From the NCBI GenBank assembly GCA_914767715.1, contig OU612067.1:18417001-18481000 (forward strand): DNA of 64,000 bases, written 5' to 3'. Position 1 is the first letter of the stretch. Every line of letters starts with the position of its first letter. Shown one piece after another: positions 12,511-26,460 of the stretch. The notes beneath the pieces were generated by a model that did no database searches, had not been told where the DNA came from, and worked only from the letters and a program-made list of their open reading frames with translations. The position numbers and the translations under genes were made by a program. This DNA is from Membranipora membranacea (taxonomy: Eukaryota > Bryozoa > Gymnolaemata > Cheilostomatida > Membraniporidae).

Positions 12511-14000
12511 TGTTTATCTCACTGAGTTGAGCATCTTGGTGAAAAAAATGCGCGTTTTGAAAAAACTTTCAAATTTCAAATTGAAACACTTATTCTGACT
12601 CAGTTTCTCGCTGCGAGTCTTTTGCCGCAAATATCGGGACGATCGGACAAAAATTGGCGAAGTTATAGCGAAAAAAGACGTAAAATCGCGCGAAAGTGTT
12701 TATCTCACTGAGTTGAGCATCTTGGTGAAAAAAATGCGCGTTTTGAAAAAACTTTCAAATTTCAAATTGAAACACTTATTCTGACTCAGTTTCTCGCTGC
12801 GAGTCTAATGGCGCAAATATCGGGACGATCGGACAAGAATTGGCGAAGTTATAGCGAAAAAACGTCGCTAAAACGGACGAAAGTGTTTATCTCACTGAGT
12901 TGAGCATCTTGGTGAAAAAAATGCGCGTTTTGAAAAAACTTTCAAATTTCAAATTGAAACACTTATTCTGACTCAGTTTCTCGCTGCGAGTCTTTTGCCG
13001 CAAATATCGGGACGATCGGACAAAAATTGGCGAAGTTATAGCGAAAAAAGTCGTAAAATCGCGCGAAAGTGTTTATCTCACTGAGTTGAGCATCTTGGTG
13101 AAAGAAATGCGCGTTTTGAAAAAACTTTCAAATTTCAAATTGAAACACTTATTCTGACTCAGTTTCTCGCTGCGAGTCTTTTGCCGCAAATATCGGGACG
13201 ATCGGACAAAAATTGGCGAAGTTATAGCGAAAAAAGTCGTAAAATCGCGCGAAAGTGTTTATCTCACTGAGTTGAGCATCTTGGTGAAAAAAATGCGCAT
13301 TTTGAAAAAACTTTCAAATTTCAAACTGAAACACTTATTCAGACTCAGCTTTTCGCTGCGAGTCTAATGGCGCAAATATCGGGACGATCGGACAAGAATT
13401 GGCGAAGTTATAGCGAAAAACGTCGCTAAAACGGACGAAAGTGTTTATCTCACTGAGTTGAGCATCTTGGTGAAAAAAATGCGCGTTTTGAAAAAACTTT
13501 CAAATTTCAAATTGAAACACTTATTCTGACTCAGTTTCTCGCTGCGAGTCTTTTGCCGCAAATATCGGGACGATCGGACAAAAATTGGCGAAGTTATAGC
13601 GAAAAAAGTCGTAAAATCGCGCGAAAGTGTTTATCTCACTGAGTTGAGCATCTTGGTGAAAAAAATGCGCGTTTTGAAAAAACTTTCAAATTTCAAATTG
13701 AAACACTTATTCTGACTCAGTTTCTCGCTGCGAGTCTTTTGCCGCAAATATCGGGACGATCGGACAAAAATTGGCGAAGTTATAGCGAAAAAAGTCGTTA
13801 AATCGCGCGAAAGTGTTTATCTCACTGAGTTGAGCATCTTGGTGAAAAAAATGCGCATTTTGAAAAAACTTTCAAATTTCAAACTGAAACACTTATTCAG
13901 ACTCAGCTTTTCGCTGCGAGTCTAATGGCGCAAATATCGGGACGATCGGACAAGAATTGGCGAAGTTATAGCAAAAACGTCGCTAAAACGGACGAAAGTG
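12511..14000 (+). repeat. Long-range duplicated segment, copy 1 (38-monomer offset)
   Basis: Contains two otherwise rare variants in the same order: 'agacg' in place of 'agtcg' at 12676 and 'gaaagaaatg' in place of 'gaaaaaaatg' at 13100. The same pair recurs at 19745 and 20168, offsets of 7069 and 7068 bp; 38 monomers is 7068 bp. The outer limits of the copy given here are approximate. Confidence 0.75.
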
Positions 14001-15485
14001 TTTATCTCACTGAGTTGAGCATCTTGGTGAAAAAAATGCGCGTTTTGAAAAAACTTTCAAATTTCAAATTGAAACACTTATTCTGACTCAGTTTCTCGCT
14101 GCGAGTCTTTTGCCGCAAATATCGGGACGATCGGACAAAAATTGGCGAAGTTATAGCGAAAAAAGTCGTAAAATCGCGCGAAAGTGTTTATCTCACTGAG
14201 TTGAGCATCTTGGTGAAAAAAATGCGCGTTTTGAAAAAACTTTCAAATTTCAAATTGAAACACTTATTCTGACTCAGTTTCTCGCTGCGAGTCTTTTGCC
14301 GCAAATATCGGGACGATCGGACAAAAATTGGCGAAGTTATAGCGAAAAAAGTCGTTAAATCGCGCGAAAGTGTTTATCTCACTGAGTTGAGCATCTTGGT
14401 GAAAAAAATGCGCATTTTGAAAAAACTTTCAAATTTCAAACTGAAACACTTATTCAGACTCAGCTTCTCGCTGCGAGTCTAATGGCGCAAATATCGGGAC
14501 GATCGGACAAGAATTGGCGAAGTTATAGCGAAAAACGTCGCTAAAACGGACGAAAGTGTTTATCTCACTGAGTTGAGCATCTTGGTGAAAAAAATGCGCG
14601 TTTTGAAAAAACTTTCAAATTTCAAATTGAAACACTTATTCTGACTCAGTTTCTCGCTGCGAGTCTTTTGCCGCAAATATCGGGACGATCGGACAAAAAT
14701 TGGCGAAGTTATAGCGAAAAAAGTCGTAAAATCGCGCGAAAGTGTTTATCTCACTGAGTTGAGCATCTTGGTGAAAAAAATGCGCGTTTTGAAAAAACTT
14801 TCAAATTTCAAATTGAAACACTTATTCTGACTCAGGTTCTCGCTGCGAGTCTTTTGCCGCAAATATCGGGACGATCGGACAAAAATTGGCGAAGTTATAG
14901 CGAAAAAAGTCGTAAAATCGCGCGAAAGTGTTTATCTCACTGAGTTGAGCATCTTGGTGAAAAAAATGCGCATTTTGAAAAAACTTTCAAATTTCAAATT
15001 GAAACACTTATTCTGACTCAGTTTCTCGCTGCGAGTCTTTTGCCGCAAATATCGGGACGATCGGACAAAAATTGGCGAAGTTATAGCGAAAAACGTCGCT
15101 AAAACGGACGAAAGTGTTTATCTCACTGAGTTGAGCATCTTGGTGAAAAAAATGCGCGTTTTGAAAAAACTTTCAAATTTCAAATTGAAACACTTATTCT
15201 GACTCAGTTTCTCGCTGCGAGTCTTTTGCCGCAAATATCGGGACGATCGGACAAAAATTGGCGAAGTTATAGCGAAAAAAGTCGTAAAATCGCGCGAAAG
15301 TGTTTATCTCACTGAGTTGAGCATCTTGGTGAAAAAAATGCGCGTTTTGAAAAAACTTTCAAATTTCAAATTGAAACACTTATTCTGACTCAGTTTCTCG
15401 CTGCGAGTCTTTTGCCGCAAATATCGGGACGATCGGACAAAAATTGGCGAAGTTATAGCGAAAAAAGTCGTTAAATCGCGCGAAA
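13255..15485 (+). repeat. Trimeric higher-order repeat block (4 x 558 bp)
   Basis: Unit boundaries at 13255, 13813, 14370, 14928 and 15486 are 558, 557, 558 and 558 apart, which is three monomers each. The order is beta-alpha-alpha, except that the monomer at 14928 is an alpha-like copy with 'gcgcatttt' and a beta-type 3' end. The 557 spacing is due to a one-base loss at about 13973 ('gcaaaaacg'). Confidence 0.9.
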
Positions 15486-16601
15486 GTGTTTATCTCACTG
15501 AGTTGAGCATCTTGGTGAAAAAAATGCGCATTTTGAAAAAACTTTCAAATTTCAAACTGAAACACTTATTCAGACTCAGCTTTTCGCTGCGTGTCTAATG
15601 GCGCAAATATCGGGACGATCGGACAAGAATTGGCGAAGTTATAGCGAAAAACGTCGCTAAAACGGACGAAAGTGTTTATCTCACTGAGTTGAGCATCTTG
15701 GTGAAAAAAATGCGCGTTTTGAAAAAACTTTCAAATTTCAAATTGAAACACTTATTCTGACTCAGTTTCTCGCTGCGAGTCTTTTGCCGCAAATATCGGG
15801 ACGATCGGACAAAAATTGGCGAAGTTATAGCGAAAAAAGTCGTAAAATCGCGCGAAAGTGTTTATCTCACTGAGTTGAGCATCTTGGTGAAAAAAATGCG
15901 CATTTTGAAAAAACTTTCAAATTTCAAACTGAAACACTTATTCAGACTCAGCTTTTCGCTGCGAGTCTAATGGCGCAAATATCGGGACGATCGGACAAGA
16001 ATTGGCGAAGTTATAGCGAACAACGTCGCTAAAACGGACGAAAGTGTTTATCTCACTGAGTTGAGCATCTTGGTGAAAAAAATGCGCGTTTTGAAAAAAC
16101 TTTCAAATTTCAAATTGAAACACTTATTCTGACTCAGTTTCTCGCTGCGAGTCTTTTGCCGCAAATATCGGGACGATCGGACAAAAATTGGCGAAGTTAT
16201 AGCGAAAAAAGTCGTTAAATCGCGCGAAAGTGTTTATCTCACTGAGTTGAGCATCTTGGTGAAAAAAATGCGCATTTTGAAAAAACTTTCAAATTTCAAA
16301 CTGAAACACTTATTCAGACTCAGCTTTTCGCTGCGAGTCTAATGGCGCAAATATCGGGACGATCGGACAAGAATTGGCGAAGTTATAGCGAAAAACGTCG
16401 CTAAAACGGACGAAAGTGTTTATCTCACTGAGTTGAGCATCTTGGTGAAAAAAATGCGCGTTTTGAAAAAACTTTCAAATTTCAAATTGAAACACTTATT
16501 CTGACTCAGTTTCTCGCTGCGAGTCTTTTGCCGCAAATATCGGGACGATCGGACAAAAATTGGCGAAGTTATAGCGAAAAAAGTCGTAAAATCGCGCGAA
16601 A
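15486..16601 (+). repeat. Dimeric higher-order repeat block (3 x 372 bp)
   Basis: Strict beta-alpha alternation between two trimeric blocks: beta copies start near 15486, 15858 and 16230 and the next beta at 16602. A dimer block flanked on both sides by trimer blocks shows that the unit length switches locally. Confidence 0.88.
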
Positions 16602-18833
16602 GTGTTTATCTCACTGAGTTGAGCATCTTGGTGAAAAAAATGCGCATTTTGAAAAAACTTTCAAATTTCAAACTGAAACACTTATTCAGACTCAGCTTTT
16701 CGCTGCGAGTCTAATGGCGCAAATATCGGGACGATCGGACAAGAATTGGCGAAGTTATAGCGAAAAACGTCGCTAAAACGGACGAAAGTGTTTATCTCAC
16801 TGAGTTGAGCATCTTGGTGAAAAAAATGCGCGTTTTGAAAAAACTTTCAAATTTCAAATTGAAACACTTATTCTGACTCAGTTTCTCGCTGCGAGTCTTT
16901 TGCCGCAAATATCGGGACGATCGGACAAAAATTGGCGAAGTTATAGCGAAAAAAGTCGTAAAATCGCGCGAAAGTGTTTATCTCACTGAGTTGAGCATCT
17001 TGGTGAAAAAAATGCGCGTTTTGAAAAAACTTTCAAATTTCAAATTGAAACACTTATTCTGACTCAGTTTCTCGCTGCGAGTCTTTTGCCGCAAATATCG
17101 GGACGATCGGACAAAAATTGGCGAAGTTATAGCGAAAAAAGTCGTAAAATCGCGCGAAAGTGTTTATCTCACTGAGTTGAGCATCTTGGTGAAAAAAATG
17201 CGCATTTTGAAAAAACTTTCAAATTTCAAACTGAAACACTTATTCAGACTCAGCTTTTCGCTGCGAGTCTAATGGCGCAAATATCGGGACGATCGGACAA
17301 GAATTGGCGAAGTTATAGCAAAAAACGTCGCTAAAACGGACGAAAGTGTTTATCTCACTGAGTTGAGCATCTTGGTGAAAAAAATGCGCGTTTTGAAAAA
17401 ACTTTCAAATTTCAAATTGAAACACTTATTCTGACTCAGTTTCTCGCTGCGAGTCTTTTGCCGCAAATATCGGGACGATCGGACAAAAATTGGCGAAGTT
17501 ATAGCGAAAAAAGTCGTTAAATCGCGCGAAAGTGTTTATCTCACTGAGTTGAGCATCTTGGTGAAAAAAATGCGCGTTTTGAAAAAACTTTCAAATTTCA
17601 AATTGAAACACTTATTCTGACTCAGTTTCTCGCTGCGAGTCTTTTGCCGCAAATATCGGGACGATCGGACAAAAATTGGCGAAGTTATAGCGAAAAAAGT
17701 CGTTAAATCGCGCGAAAGTGTTTATCTCACTGAGTTGAGCATCTTGGTGAAAAAAATGCGCATTTTGAAAAAACTTTCAAATTTCAAACTGAAACACTTA
17801 TTCAGACTCAGCTTTTCGCTGCGAGTCTAATGGCGCAAATATCGGGACGATCGGACAAGAATTGGCGAAGTTATAGCGAAAAACGTCGCTAAAACGGACG
17901 AAAGTGTTTATCTCACTGAGTTGAGCATCTTGGTGAAAAAAATGCGCGTTTTGAAAAAACTTTCAAATTTCAAATTGAAACACTTATTCTGACTCAGTTT
18001 CTCGCTGCGAGTCTTTTGCCGCAAATATCGGGACGATCGGACAAAAATTGGCGAAGTTATAGCGAAAAAAGTCGTAAAATCGCGCGAAAGTGTTTATCTC
18101 ACTGAGTTGAGCATCTTGGTGAAAAAAATGCGCGTTTTGAAAAAACTTTCAAATTTCAAATTGAAACACTTATTCTGACTCAGTTTCTCGCTGCGAGTCT
18201 TTTGCCGCAAATATCGGGACGATCGGACAAAAATTGGCGAAGTTATAGCGAAAAAAGTCGTAAAATCGCGCGAAAGTGTTTATCTCACTGAGTTGAGCAT
18301 CTTGGTGAAAAAAATGCGCATTTTGAAAAAACTTTCAAATTTCAAATTGAAACACTTATTCTGACTCAGTTTCTCGCTGCGAGTCTTTTGCCGCAAATAT
18401 CGGGACGATCGGACAAAAATTGGCGAAGTTATAGCGAAAAACGTCGCTAAAACGGACGAAAGTGTTTATCTCACTGAGTTGAGCATCTTGGTGAAAAAAA
18501 TGCGCGTTTTGAAAAAACTTTCAAATTTCAAATTGAAACACTTATTCTGACTCAGTTTCTCGCTGCGAGTCTTTTGCCGCAAATATCGGGACGATCGGAC
18601 AAAAATTGGCGAAGTTATAGCGAAAAAAGTCGTAAAATCGCGCGAAAGTGTTTATCTCACTGAGTTGAGCATCTTGGTGAAAAAAATGCGCGTTTTGAAA
18701 AAACTTTCAAATTTCAAATTGAAACACTTATTCTGACTCAGTTTCTCGCTGCGAGTCTTTTGCCGCAAATATCGGGACGATCGGACAAAAATTGGCGAAG
18801 TTATAGCGAAAAAAGTCGTAAAATCGCGCGAAA
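16602..18833 (+). repeat. Trimeric higher-order repeat block (4 x 558 bp)
   Basis: Unit boundaries at 16602, 17160, 17718, 18276 and 18834, each 558 apart. As in the block at 13255-15485, the last unit begins with the unusual alpha-like copy (at 18276, matching 14928; distance 3348 = 18 monomers). A G-to-A change in 'tagcaaaa' is shared at 13971 and 17318, so the two trimer blocks appear to be copies of one another. Confidence 0.88.
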
Positions 18834-19579
18834 GTGTTTATCTCACTGAGTTGAGCATCTTGGTGAAAAAAATGCGCATTTTGAAAAAACTTTCAAATTT
18901 CAAACTGAAACACTTATTCAGACTCAGCTTTTCGCTGCGAGTCTAATGGCGCAAATATCGGGACGATCGGACAAGAATTGGCGAAGTTATAGCGAAAAAC
19001 GTCGCTAAAACGGACGAAAGTGTTTATCTCACTGAGTTGAGCATCTTGGTGAAAAAAATGCGCGTTTTGAAAAAACTTTCAAATTTCAAATTGAAACACT
19101 TATTCTGACTCAGTTTCTCGCTGCGAGTCTTTTGCCGCAAATATCGGGACGATCGGACAAAAATTGGCGAAGTTATAGCGAAAAAAGTCGTAAAATCGCG
19201 CGAAAGTGTTTATCTCACTGAGTTGAGCATCTTGGTGAAAAAAATGCGCGTTTTGAAAAAACTTTCAAATTTCAAATTGAAACACTTATTCTGACTCAGT
19301 TTCTCGCTGCGAGTCTTTTGCCGCAAATATCGGGACGATCGGACAAAAATTGGCGAAGTTATAGCGAAAAAAGTCGTAAAATCGCGCGAAAGTGTTTATC
19401 TCACTGAGTTGAGCATCTTGGTGAAAAAAATGCGCATTTTGAAAAAACTTTCAAATTTCAAATTGAAACACTTATTCTGACTCAGTTTCTCGCTGCGAGT
19501 CTTTTGCCGCAAATATCGGGACGATCGGACAAGAATTGGCGAAGTTATAGCGAAAAAACGTCGCTAAAACGGACGAAAG

Positions 19580-21070
19580 TGTTTATCTCACTGAGTTGAG
19601 CATCTTGGTGAAAAAAATGCGCGTTTTGAAAAAACTTTCAAATTTCAAATTGAAACACTTATTCTGACTCAGTTTCTCGCTGCGAGTCTTTTGCCGCAAA
19701 TATCGGGACGATCGGACAAAAATTGGCGAAGTTATAGCGAAAAAAGACGTAAAATCGCGCGAAAGTGTTTATCTCACTGAGTTGAGCATCTTGGTGAAAA
19801 AAATGCGCGTTTTGAAAAAACTTTCAAATTTCAAATTGAAACACTTATTCTGACTCAGTTTCTCGCTGCGAGTCTAATGGCGCAAATATCGGGACGATCG
19901 GACAAGAATTGGCGAAGTTATAGCGAAAAACGTCGCTAAAACGGACGAAAGTGTTTATCTCACTGAGTTGAGCATCTTGGTGAAAAAAATGCGCGTTTTG
20001 AAAAAACTTTCAAATTTCAAATTGAAACACTTATTCTGACTCAGTTTCTCGCTGCGAGTCTTTTGCCGCAAATATCGGGACGATCGGACAAAAATTGGCG
20101 AAGTTATAGCGAAAAAAGTCGTAAAATCGCGCGAAAGTGTTTATCTCACTGAGTTGAGCATCTTGGTGAAAGAAATGCGCGTTTTGAAAAAACTTTCAAA
20201 TTTCAAATTGAAACACTTATTCTGACTCAGTTTCTCGCTGCGAGTCTTTTGCCGCAAATATCGGGACGATCGGACAAAAATTGGCGAAGTTATAGCGAAA
20301 AAAGTCGTAAAATCGCGCGAAAGTGTTTATCTCACTGAGTTGAGCATCTTGGTGAAAAAAATGCGCATTTTGAAAAAACTTTCAAATTTCAAACTGAAAC
20401 ACTTATTCAGACTCAGCTTTTCGCTGCGAGTCTAATGGCGCAAATATCGGGACGATCGGACAAGAATTGGCGAAGTTATAGCGAAAAACGTCGCTAAAAC
20501 GGACGAAAGTGTTTATCTCACTGAGTTGAGCATCTTGGTGAAAAAAATGCGCGTTTTGAAAAAACTTTCAAATTTCAAATTGAAACACTTATTCTGACTC
20601 AGTTTCTCGCTGCGAGTCTTTTGCCGCAAATATCGGGACGATCGGACAAAAATTGGCAAAGTTATAGCGAAAAAAGTCGTAAAATCGCGCGAAAGTGTTT
20701 ATCTCACTGAGTTGAGCATCTTGGTGAAAAAAATGCGCGTTTTGAAAAAACTTTCAAATTTCAAATTGAAACACTTATTCTGACTCAGTTTCTCGCTGCG
20801 AGTCTTTTGCCGCAAATATCGGGACGATCGGACAAAAATTGGCGAAGTTATAGCGAAAAAAGTCGTTAAATCGCGCGAAAGTGTTTATCTCACTGAGTTG
20901 AGCATCTTGGTGAAAAAAATGCGCATTTTGAAAAAACTTTCAAATTTCAAACTGAAACACTTATTCAGACTCAGCTTTTCGCTGCGAGTCTAATGGCGCA
21001 AATATCGGGACGATCGGACAAGAATTGGCGAAGTTATAGCAAAAAACGTCGCTAAAACGGACGAAAGTGT
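19580..21070 (+). repeat. Long-range duplicated segment, copy 2 (38-monomer offset)
   Basis: Partner of 12511-14000. The rare variants 'agacg' (19745) and 'gaaagaaatg' (20168) are in the same order and spacing. The order of monomer types (alpha, gamma, alpha, alpha, beta) is the same in both. Limits are approximate. Confidence 0.75.
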
Positions 21071-24000
21071 TTATCTCACTGAGTTGAGCATCTTGGTGAA
21101 AAAAATGCGCGTTTTGAAAAAACTTTCAAATTTCAAATTGAAACACTTATTCTGACTCAGTTTCTCGCTGCGAGTCTTTTGCCCCAAATATCGGGACGAT
21201 CGGACAAAAATTGGCGAAGTTATAGCGAAAAAAGTCGTAAAATCGCGCGAAAGTGTTTATCTCACTGAGTTGAGCATCTTGGTGAAAAAAATGCGCGTTT
21301 TGAAAAAACTTTCAAATTTCAAATTGAAACACTTATTCTGACTCAGTTTCTCGCTGCGAGTCTTTTGCCGCAAATATCGGGACGATCGGACAAAAATTGG
21401 CGAAGTTATAGCGAAAAAAGTCGTAAAATCGCGCGAAAGTGTTTATCTCACTGAGTTGAGCATCTTGGTGAAAAAAATGCGCATTTTGAAAAAACTTTCA
21501 AATTTCAAACTGAAACACTTATTCAGACTCAGCTTTTCGCTGCGAGTCTAATGGCGCAAATATCGGGACGATCGGACAAGAATTGGCGAAGTTATAGCGA
21601 AAAACGTCGCTAAAACGGACGAAAGTGTTTATCTCACTGAGTTGAGCATCTTGGTGAAAAAAATGCGCGTTTTGAAAAAACTTTCAAATTTCAAATTGAA
21701 ACACTTATTCTGACTCAGTTTCTCGCTGCGAGTCTTTTGCCGCAAATATCGGGACGATCGGACAAAAATTGGCGAAGTTATAGCGAAAAAAGTCGTTAAA
21801 TCGCGCGAAAGTGTTTATCTCACTGAGTTGAGCATCTTGGTGAAAAAAATGCGCGTTTTGAAAAAACTTTCAAATTTCAAATTGAAACACTTATTCTGAC
21901 TCAGTTTCTCGCTGCGAGTCTTTTGCCGCAAATATCGGGACGATCGGACAAAAATTGGCGAAGTTATAGCGAAAAAAGTCGTAAAATCGCGCGAAAGTGT
22001 TTATCTCACTGAGTTGAGCATCTTGGTGAAAAAAATGCGCATTTTGAAAAAACTTTCAAATTTCAAACTGAAACACTTATTCAGACTCAGCTTTTCGCTG
22101 CGAGTCTAATGGCGCAAATATCGGGACGATCGGACAAGAATTGGCGAAGTTATAGCGAAAAACGTCGCTAAAACGGACGAAAGTGTTTATCTCACTGAGT
22201 TGAGCATCTTGGTGAAAAAAATGCGCGTTTTGAAAAAACTTTCAAATTTCAAATTGAAACACTTATTCTGACTCAGTTTCTCGCTGCGAGTCTTTTGCCG
22301 CAAATATCGGGACGATCGGACAAAAATTGGCGAAGTTATAGCGAAAAAAGTCGAAAAAACGCGCGAAAGTGTTTATCTCACTGAGTTGAGCATCTTGGTG
22401 AAAAAAATGCGCATTTTGAAAAAACTTTCAAATTTCAAACTGAAACACTTATTCAGACTCAGCTTTTCGCTGCGAGTCTAATGGCGCAAATATCGGGACG
22501 ATCGGACAAGAATTGGCGAAGTTATAGCGAAAAACGTCGCTAAAACGGACGAAAGTGTTTATCTCACTGAGTTGAGCATCTTGGTGAAAGAAATGCGCGT
22601 TTTGAAAAAACTTTCAAATTTCAAATTGAAACACTTATTCTGACTCAGTTTCTCGCTGCGAGTCTTTTGCCGCAAATATCGGGACGATCGGACAAAAATT
22701 GGCGAAGTTATAGCGAAAAAAGTCGTAAAATCGCGCGAAAGTGTTTATCTCACTGAGTTGAGCATCTTGGTGAAAAAAATGCGCATTTTGAAAAAACTTT
22801 CAAATTTCAAACTGAAACACTTATTCAGACTCAGCTTTTCGCTGCGAGTCTAATGGCGCAAATATCGGGACGATCGGACAAGAATTGGCGAAGTTATAGC
22901 GAAAAACGTCGCTAAAACGGACGAAAGTGTTTATCTCACTGAGTTGAGCATCTTGGTGAAAAAAATGCGCGTTTTGAAAAAACTTTCAAATTTCAAATTG
23001 AAACACTTATTCTGACTCAGTTTCTCGCTGCGAGTCTTTTGCCGCAAATATCGGGACGATCGGACAAGAATTGGCGAAGTTATAGCGAAAAACGTCGCTA
23101 AAACGGACGAAAGTGTTTATCTCACTGAGTTGAGCATCTTGGTGAAAAAAATGCGCGTTTTGAAAAAACTTTCAAATTTCAAATTGAAACACTTATTCTG
23201 ACTCAGTTTCTCGCTGCGAGTCTTTTGCCGCAAATATCGGGACGATCGGACAAAAATTGGCGAAGTTATAGCGAAAAAAGTCGTAAAATCGCGCGAAAGT
23301 GTTTATCTCACTGAGTTGAGCATCTTGGTGAAAAAAATGCGCGTTTTGAAAAAACTTTCAAATTTCAAATTGAAACACTTATTCTGACTCAGTTTCTCGC
23401 TGCGAGTCTAATGGCGCAAATATCGGGACGATCGGACAAGAATTGGCGAAGTTATAGCGAAAAACGTCGCTAAAACGGACGAAAGTGTTTATCTCACTGA
23501 GTTGAGCATCTTGGTGAAAAAAATGCGCGTTTTGAAAAAACTTTCAAATTTCAAATTGAAACACTTATTCTGACTCAGTTTCTCGCTGCGAGTCTTTTGC
23601 CGCAAATATCGGGACGATCGGACAAAAATTGGCGAAGTTATAGCGAAAAAAGTCGTAAAATCGCGCGAAAGTGTTTATCTCACTGAGTTGAGCATCTTGG
23701 TGAAAAAAATGCGCGTTTTGAAAAAACTTTCAAATTTCAAATTGAAACACTTATTCTGACTCAGTTTCTCGCTGCGAGTCTTTTGCCGCAAATATCGGGA
23801 CGATCGGACAAAAATTGGCGAAGTTATAGCGAAAAAAGTCGTTAAATCGCGCGAAAGTGTTTATCTCACTGAGTTGAGCATCTTGGTGAAAAAAATGCGC
23901 ATTTTGAAAAAACTTTCAAATTTCAAACTGAAACACTTATTCAGACTCAGCTTTTCGCTGCGAGTCTAATGGCGCAAATATCGGGACGATCGGACAAGAA

Positions 24001-26460
24001 TTGGCGAAGTTATAGCGAAAAACGTCGCTAAAACGGACGAAAGTGTTTATCTCACTGAGTTGAGCATCTTGGTGAAAAAAATGCGCGTTTTGAAAAAACT
24101 TTCAAATTTCAAATTGAAACACTTATTCTGACTCAGTTTCTCGCTGCGAGTCTTTTGCCGCAAATATCGGGACGATCGGACAAAAATTGGCGAAGTTATA
24201 GCGAAAAAAGTCGTTAAATCGCGCGAAAGTGTTTATCTCACTGAGTTGAGCATCTTGGTGAAAAAAATGCGCGTTTTGAAAAAACTTTCAAATTTCAAAT
24301 TGAAACACTTATTCTGACTCAGTTTCTCGCTGCGAGTCTTTTGCCGCAAATATCGGGACGATCGGACAAAAATTGGCGAAGTTATAGCGAAAAAAGTCGT
24401 AAAATCGCGCGAAAGTGTTTATCTCACTGAGTTGAGCATCTTGGTGAAAAAAATGCGCATTTTGAAAAAGCTTTCAAATTTCAAACTGAAACACTTATTC
24501 AGACTCAGCTTTTCGCTGCGAGTCTAATGGCGCAAATATCGGGACGATCGGACAAGAATTGGCGAAGTTATAGCGAAAAACGTCGCTAAAACGGACGAAA
24601 GTGTTTATCTCACTGAGTTGAGCATCTTGGTGAAAAAAATGCGCGTTTTGAAAAAACTTTCAAATTTCAAATTGAAACACTTATTCTGACTCAGTTTCTC
24701 GCTGCGAGTCTTTTGCCGCAAATATCGGGACGATCGGACAAAAATTGGCGAAGTTATAGCGAAAAAAGTCGTAAAATCGCGCGAAAGTGTTTATCTCACT
24801 GAGTTGAGCATCTTGGTGAAAAAAATGCGCATTTTGAAAAAACTTTCAAATGTCAAACTGAAACACTTATTCAGACTCAGCTTTTCGCTGCGAGTCTAAT
24901 GGCGCAAATATCGGGACGATCGGACAAGAATTGGCGAAGTTATAGCGAAAAACGTCGCTAAAACGGACGAAAGTGTTTATCTCACTGAGTTGAGCATCTT
25001 GGTGAAAGAAATGCGCGTTTTGAAAAAACTTTCAAATTTCAAATTGAAACACTTATTCTGACTCAGTTTCTCGCTGCGAGTCTTTTGCCGCAAATATCGG
25101 GACGATCGGACAAAAATTGGCGAAGTTATAGCGAAAAAAGTCGTAAAATCGCGCGAAAGTGTTTATCTCACTGAGTTGAGCATCTTGGTGAAAAAAATGC
25201 GCGTTTTGAAAAAACTTTCAAATTTCAAACTGAAACACTTATTCAGACTCAGCTTTTCGCTGCGAGTCTAATGGCGCAAATATCGGGACGATCGGACAAA
25301 AATTGGCGAAGTTATAGCGAAAAACGTCGCTAAAACGGACGAAAGTGTTTATCTCACTGAGTTGAGCATCTTGGTGAAAAAAATGCGCGTTTTAAAAAAA
25401 CTTTCAAATTTCAAATTGAAACACTTATTCTGACTCAGTTTCTCGCTGCGAGTCTTTTGCCGCAAATATCGGGACGATCGGACAAAAATTGGCGAAGTTA
25501 TAGCGAAAAAAGTCGTAAAATCGCACGAAAGTGTTTATCTCACTGAGTTGAGCATCTTGGTGAAAAAAATGCGCGTTTTGAAAAAACTTTCAAATTTCAA
25601 ATTGAAACACTTATTCTGACTCAGTTTCTCGCTGCGAGTCTTTTGCCGCAAATATCGGGACGATCGGACAAAAATTGGCGAAGTTATAGCGAAAAAAGTC
25701 GTAAAATCGCGCGAAAGTGTTTATCTCACTGAGTTGAGCATCTTGGTGAAAAAAATGCGCATTTTGAAAAAACTTTCAAATTTCAAACTGAAACACTTAT
25801 TCAGACTCAGCTTTTCGCTGCGAGTCTAATGGCGCAAATATCGGGACGATCGGACAAGAATTGGCGAAGTTATAGCGAAAAACGTCGCTAAAACGGACGA
25901 AAGTGTTTATCTCACTGAGTTGAGCATCTTGGTGAAAAAAATGCGCGTTTTGAAAAAACTTTCAAATTTCAAATTGAAACACTTATTCTGACTCAGTTTC
26001 TCGCTGCGAGTCTTTTGCCGCAAATATCGGGACGATCGGACAAAAATTGGCGAAGTTATAGCGAAAAAAGTCGTAAAATCGCGCGAAAGTGTTTATCTCA
26101 CTGAGTTGAGCATCTTGGTGAAAAAAATGCGCGTTTTGAAAAAACTTTCAAATTTCAAATTGAAACACTTATTCTGACTCAGTTTCTCGCTGCGAGTCTT
26201 TTGCCGCAAATATCGGGACGATCGGACAAAAATTGGCGAAGTTATAGCGAAAAAAGTCGTAAAATCGCGCGAAAGTGTTTATCTCACTGAGTTGAGCATC
26301 TTGGTGAAAAAAATGCGCATTTTGAAAAAACTTTCAAATTTCAAACTGAAACACTTATTCAGACTCAGCTTTTCGCTGCGAGTCTAATGGCGCAAATATC
26401 GGGACGATCGGACAAGAATTGGCGAAGTTATAGCGAAAAACGTCGCTAAAACGGACGAAA

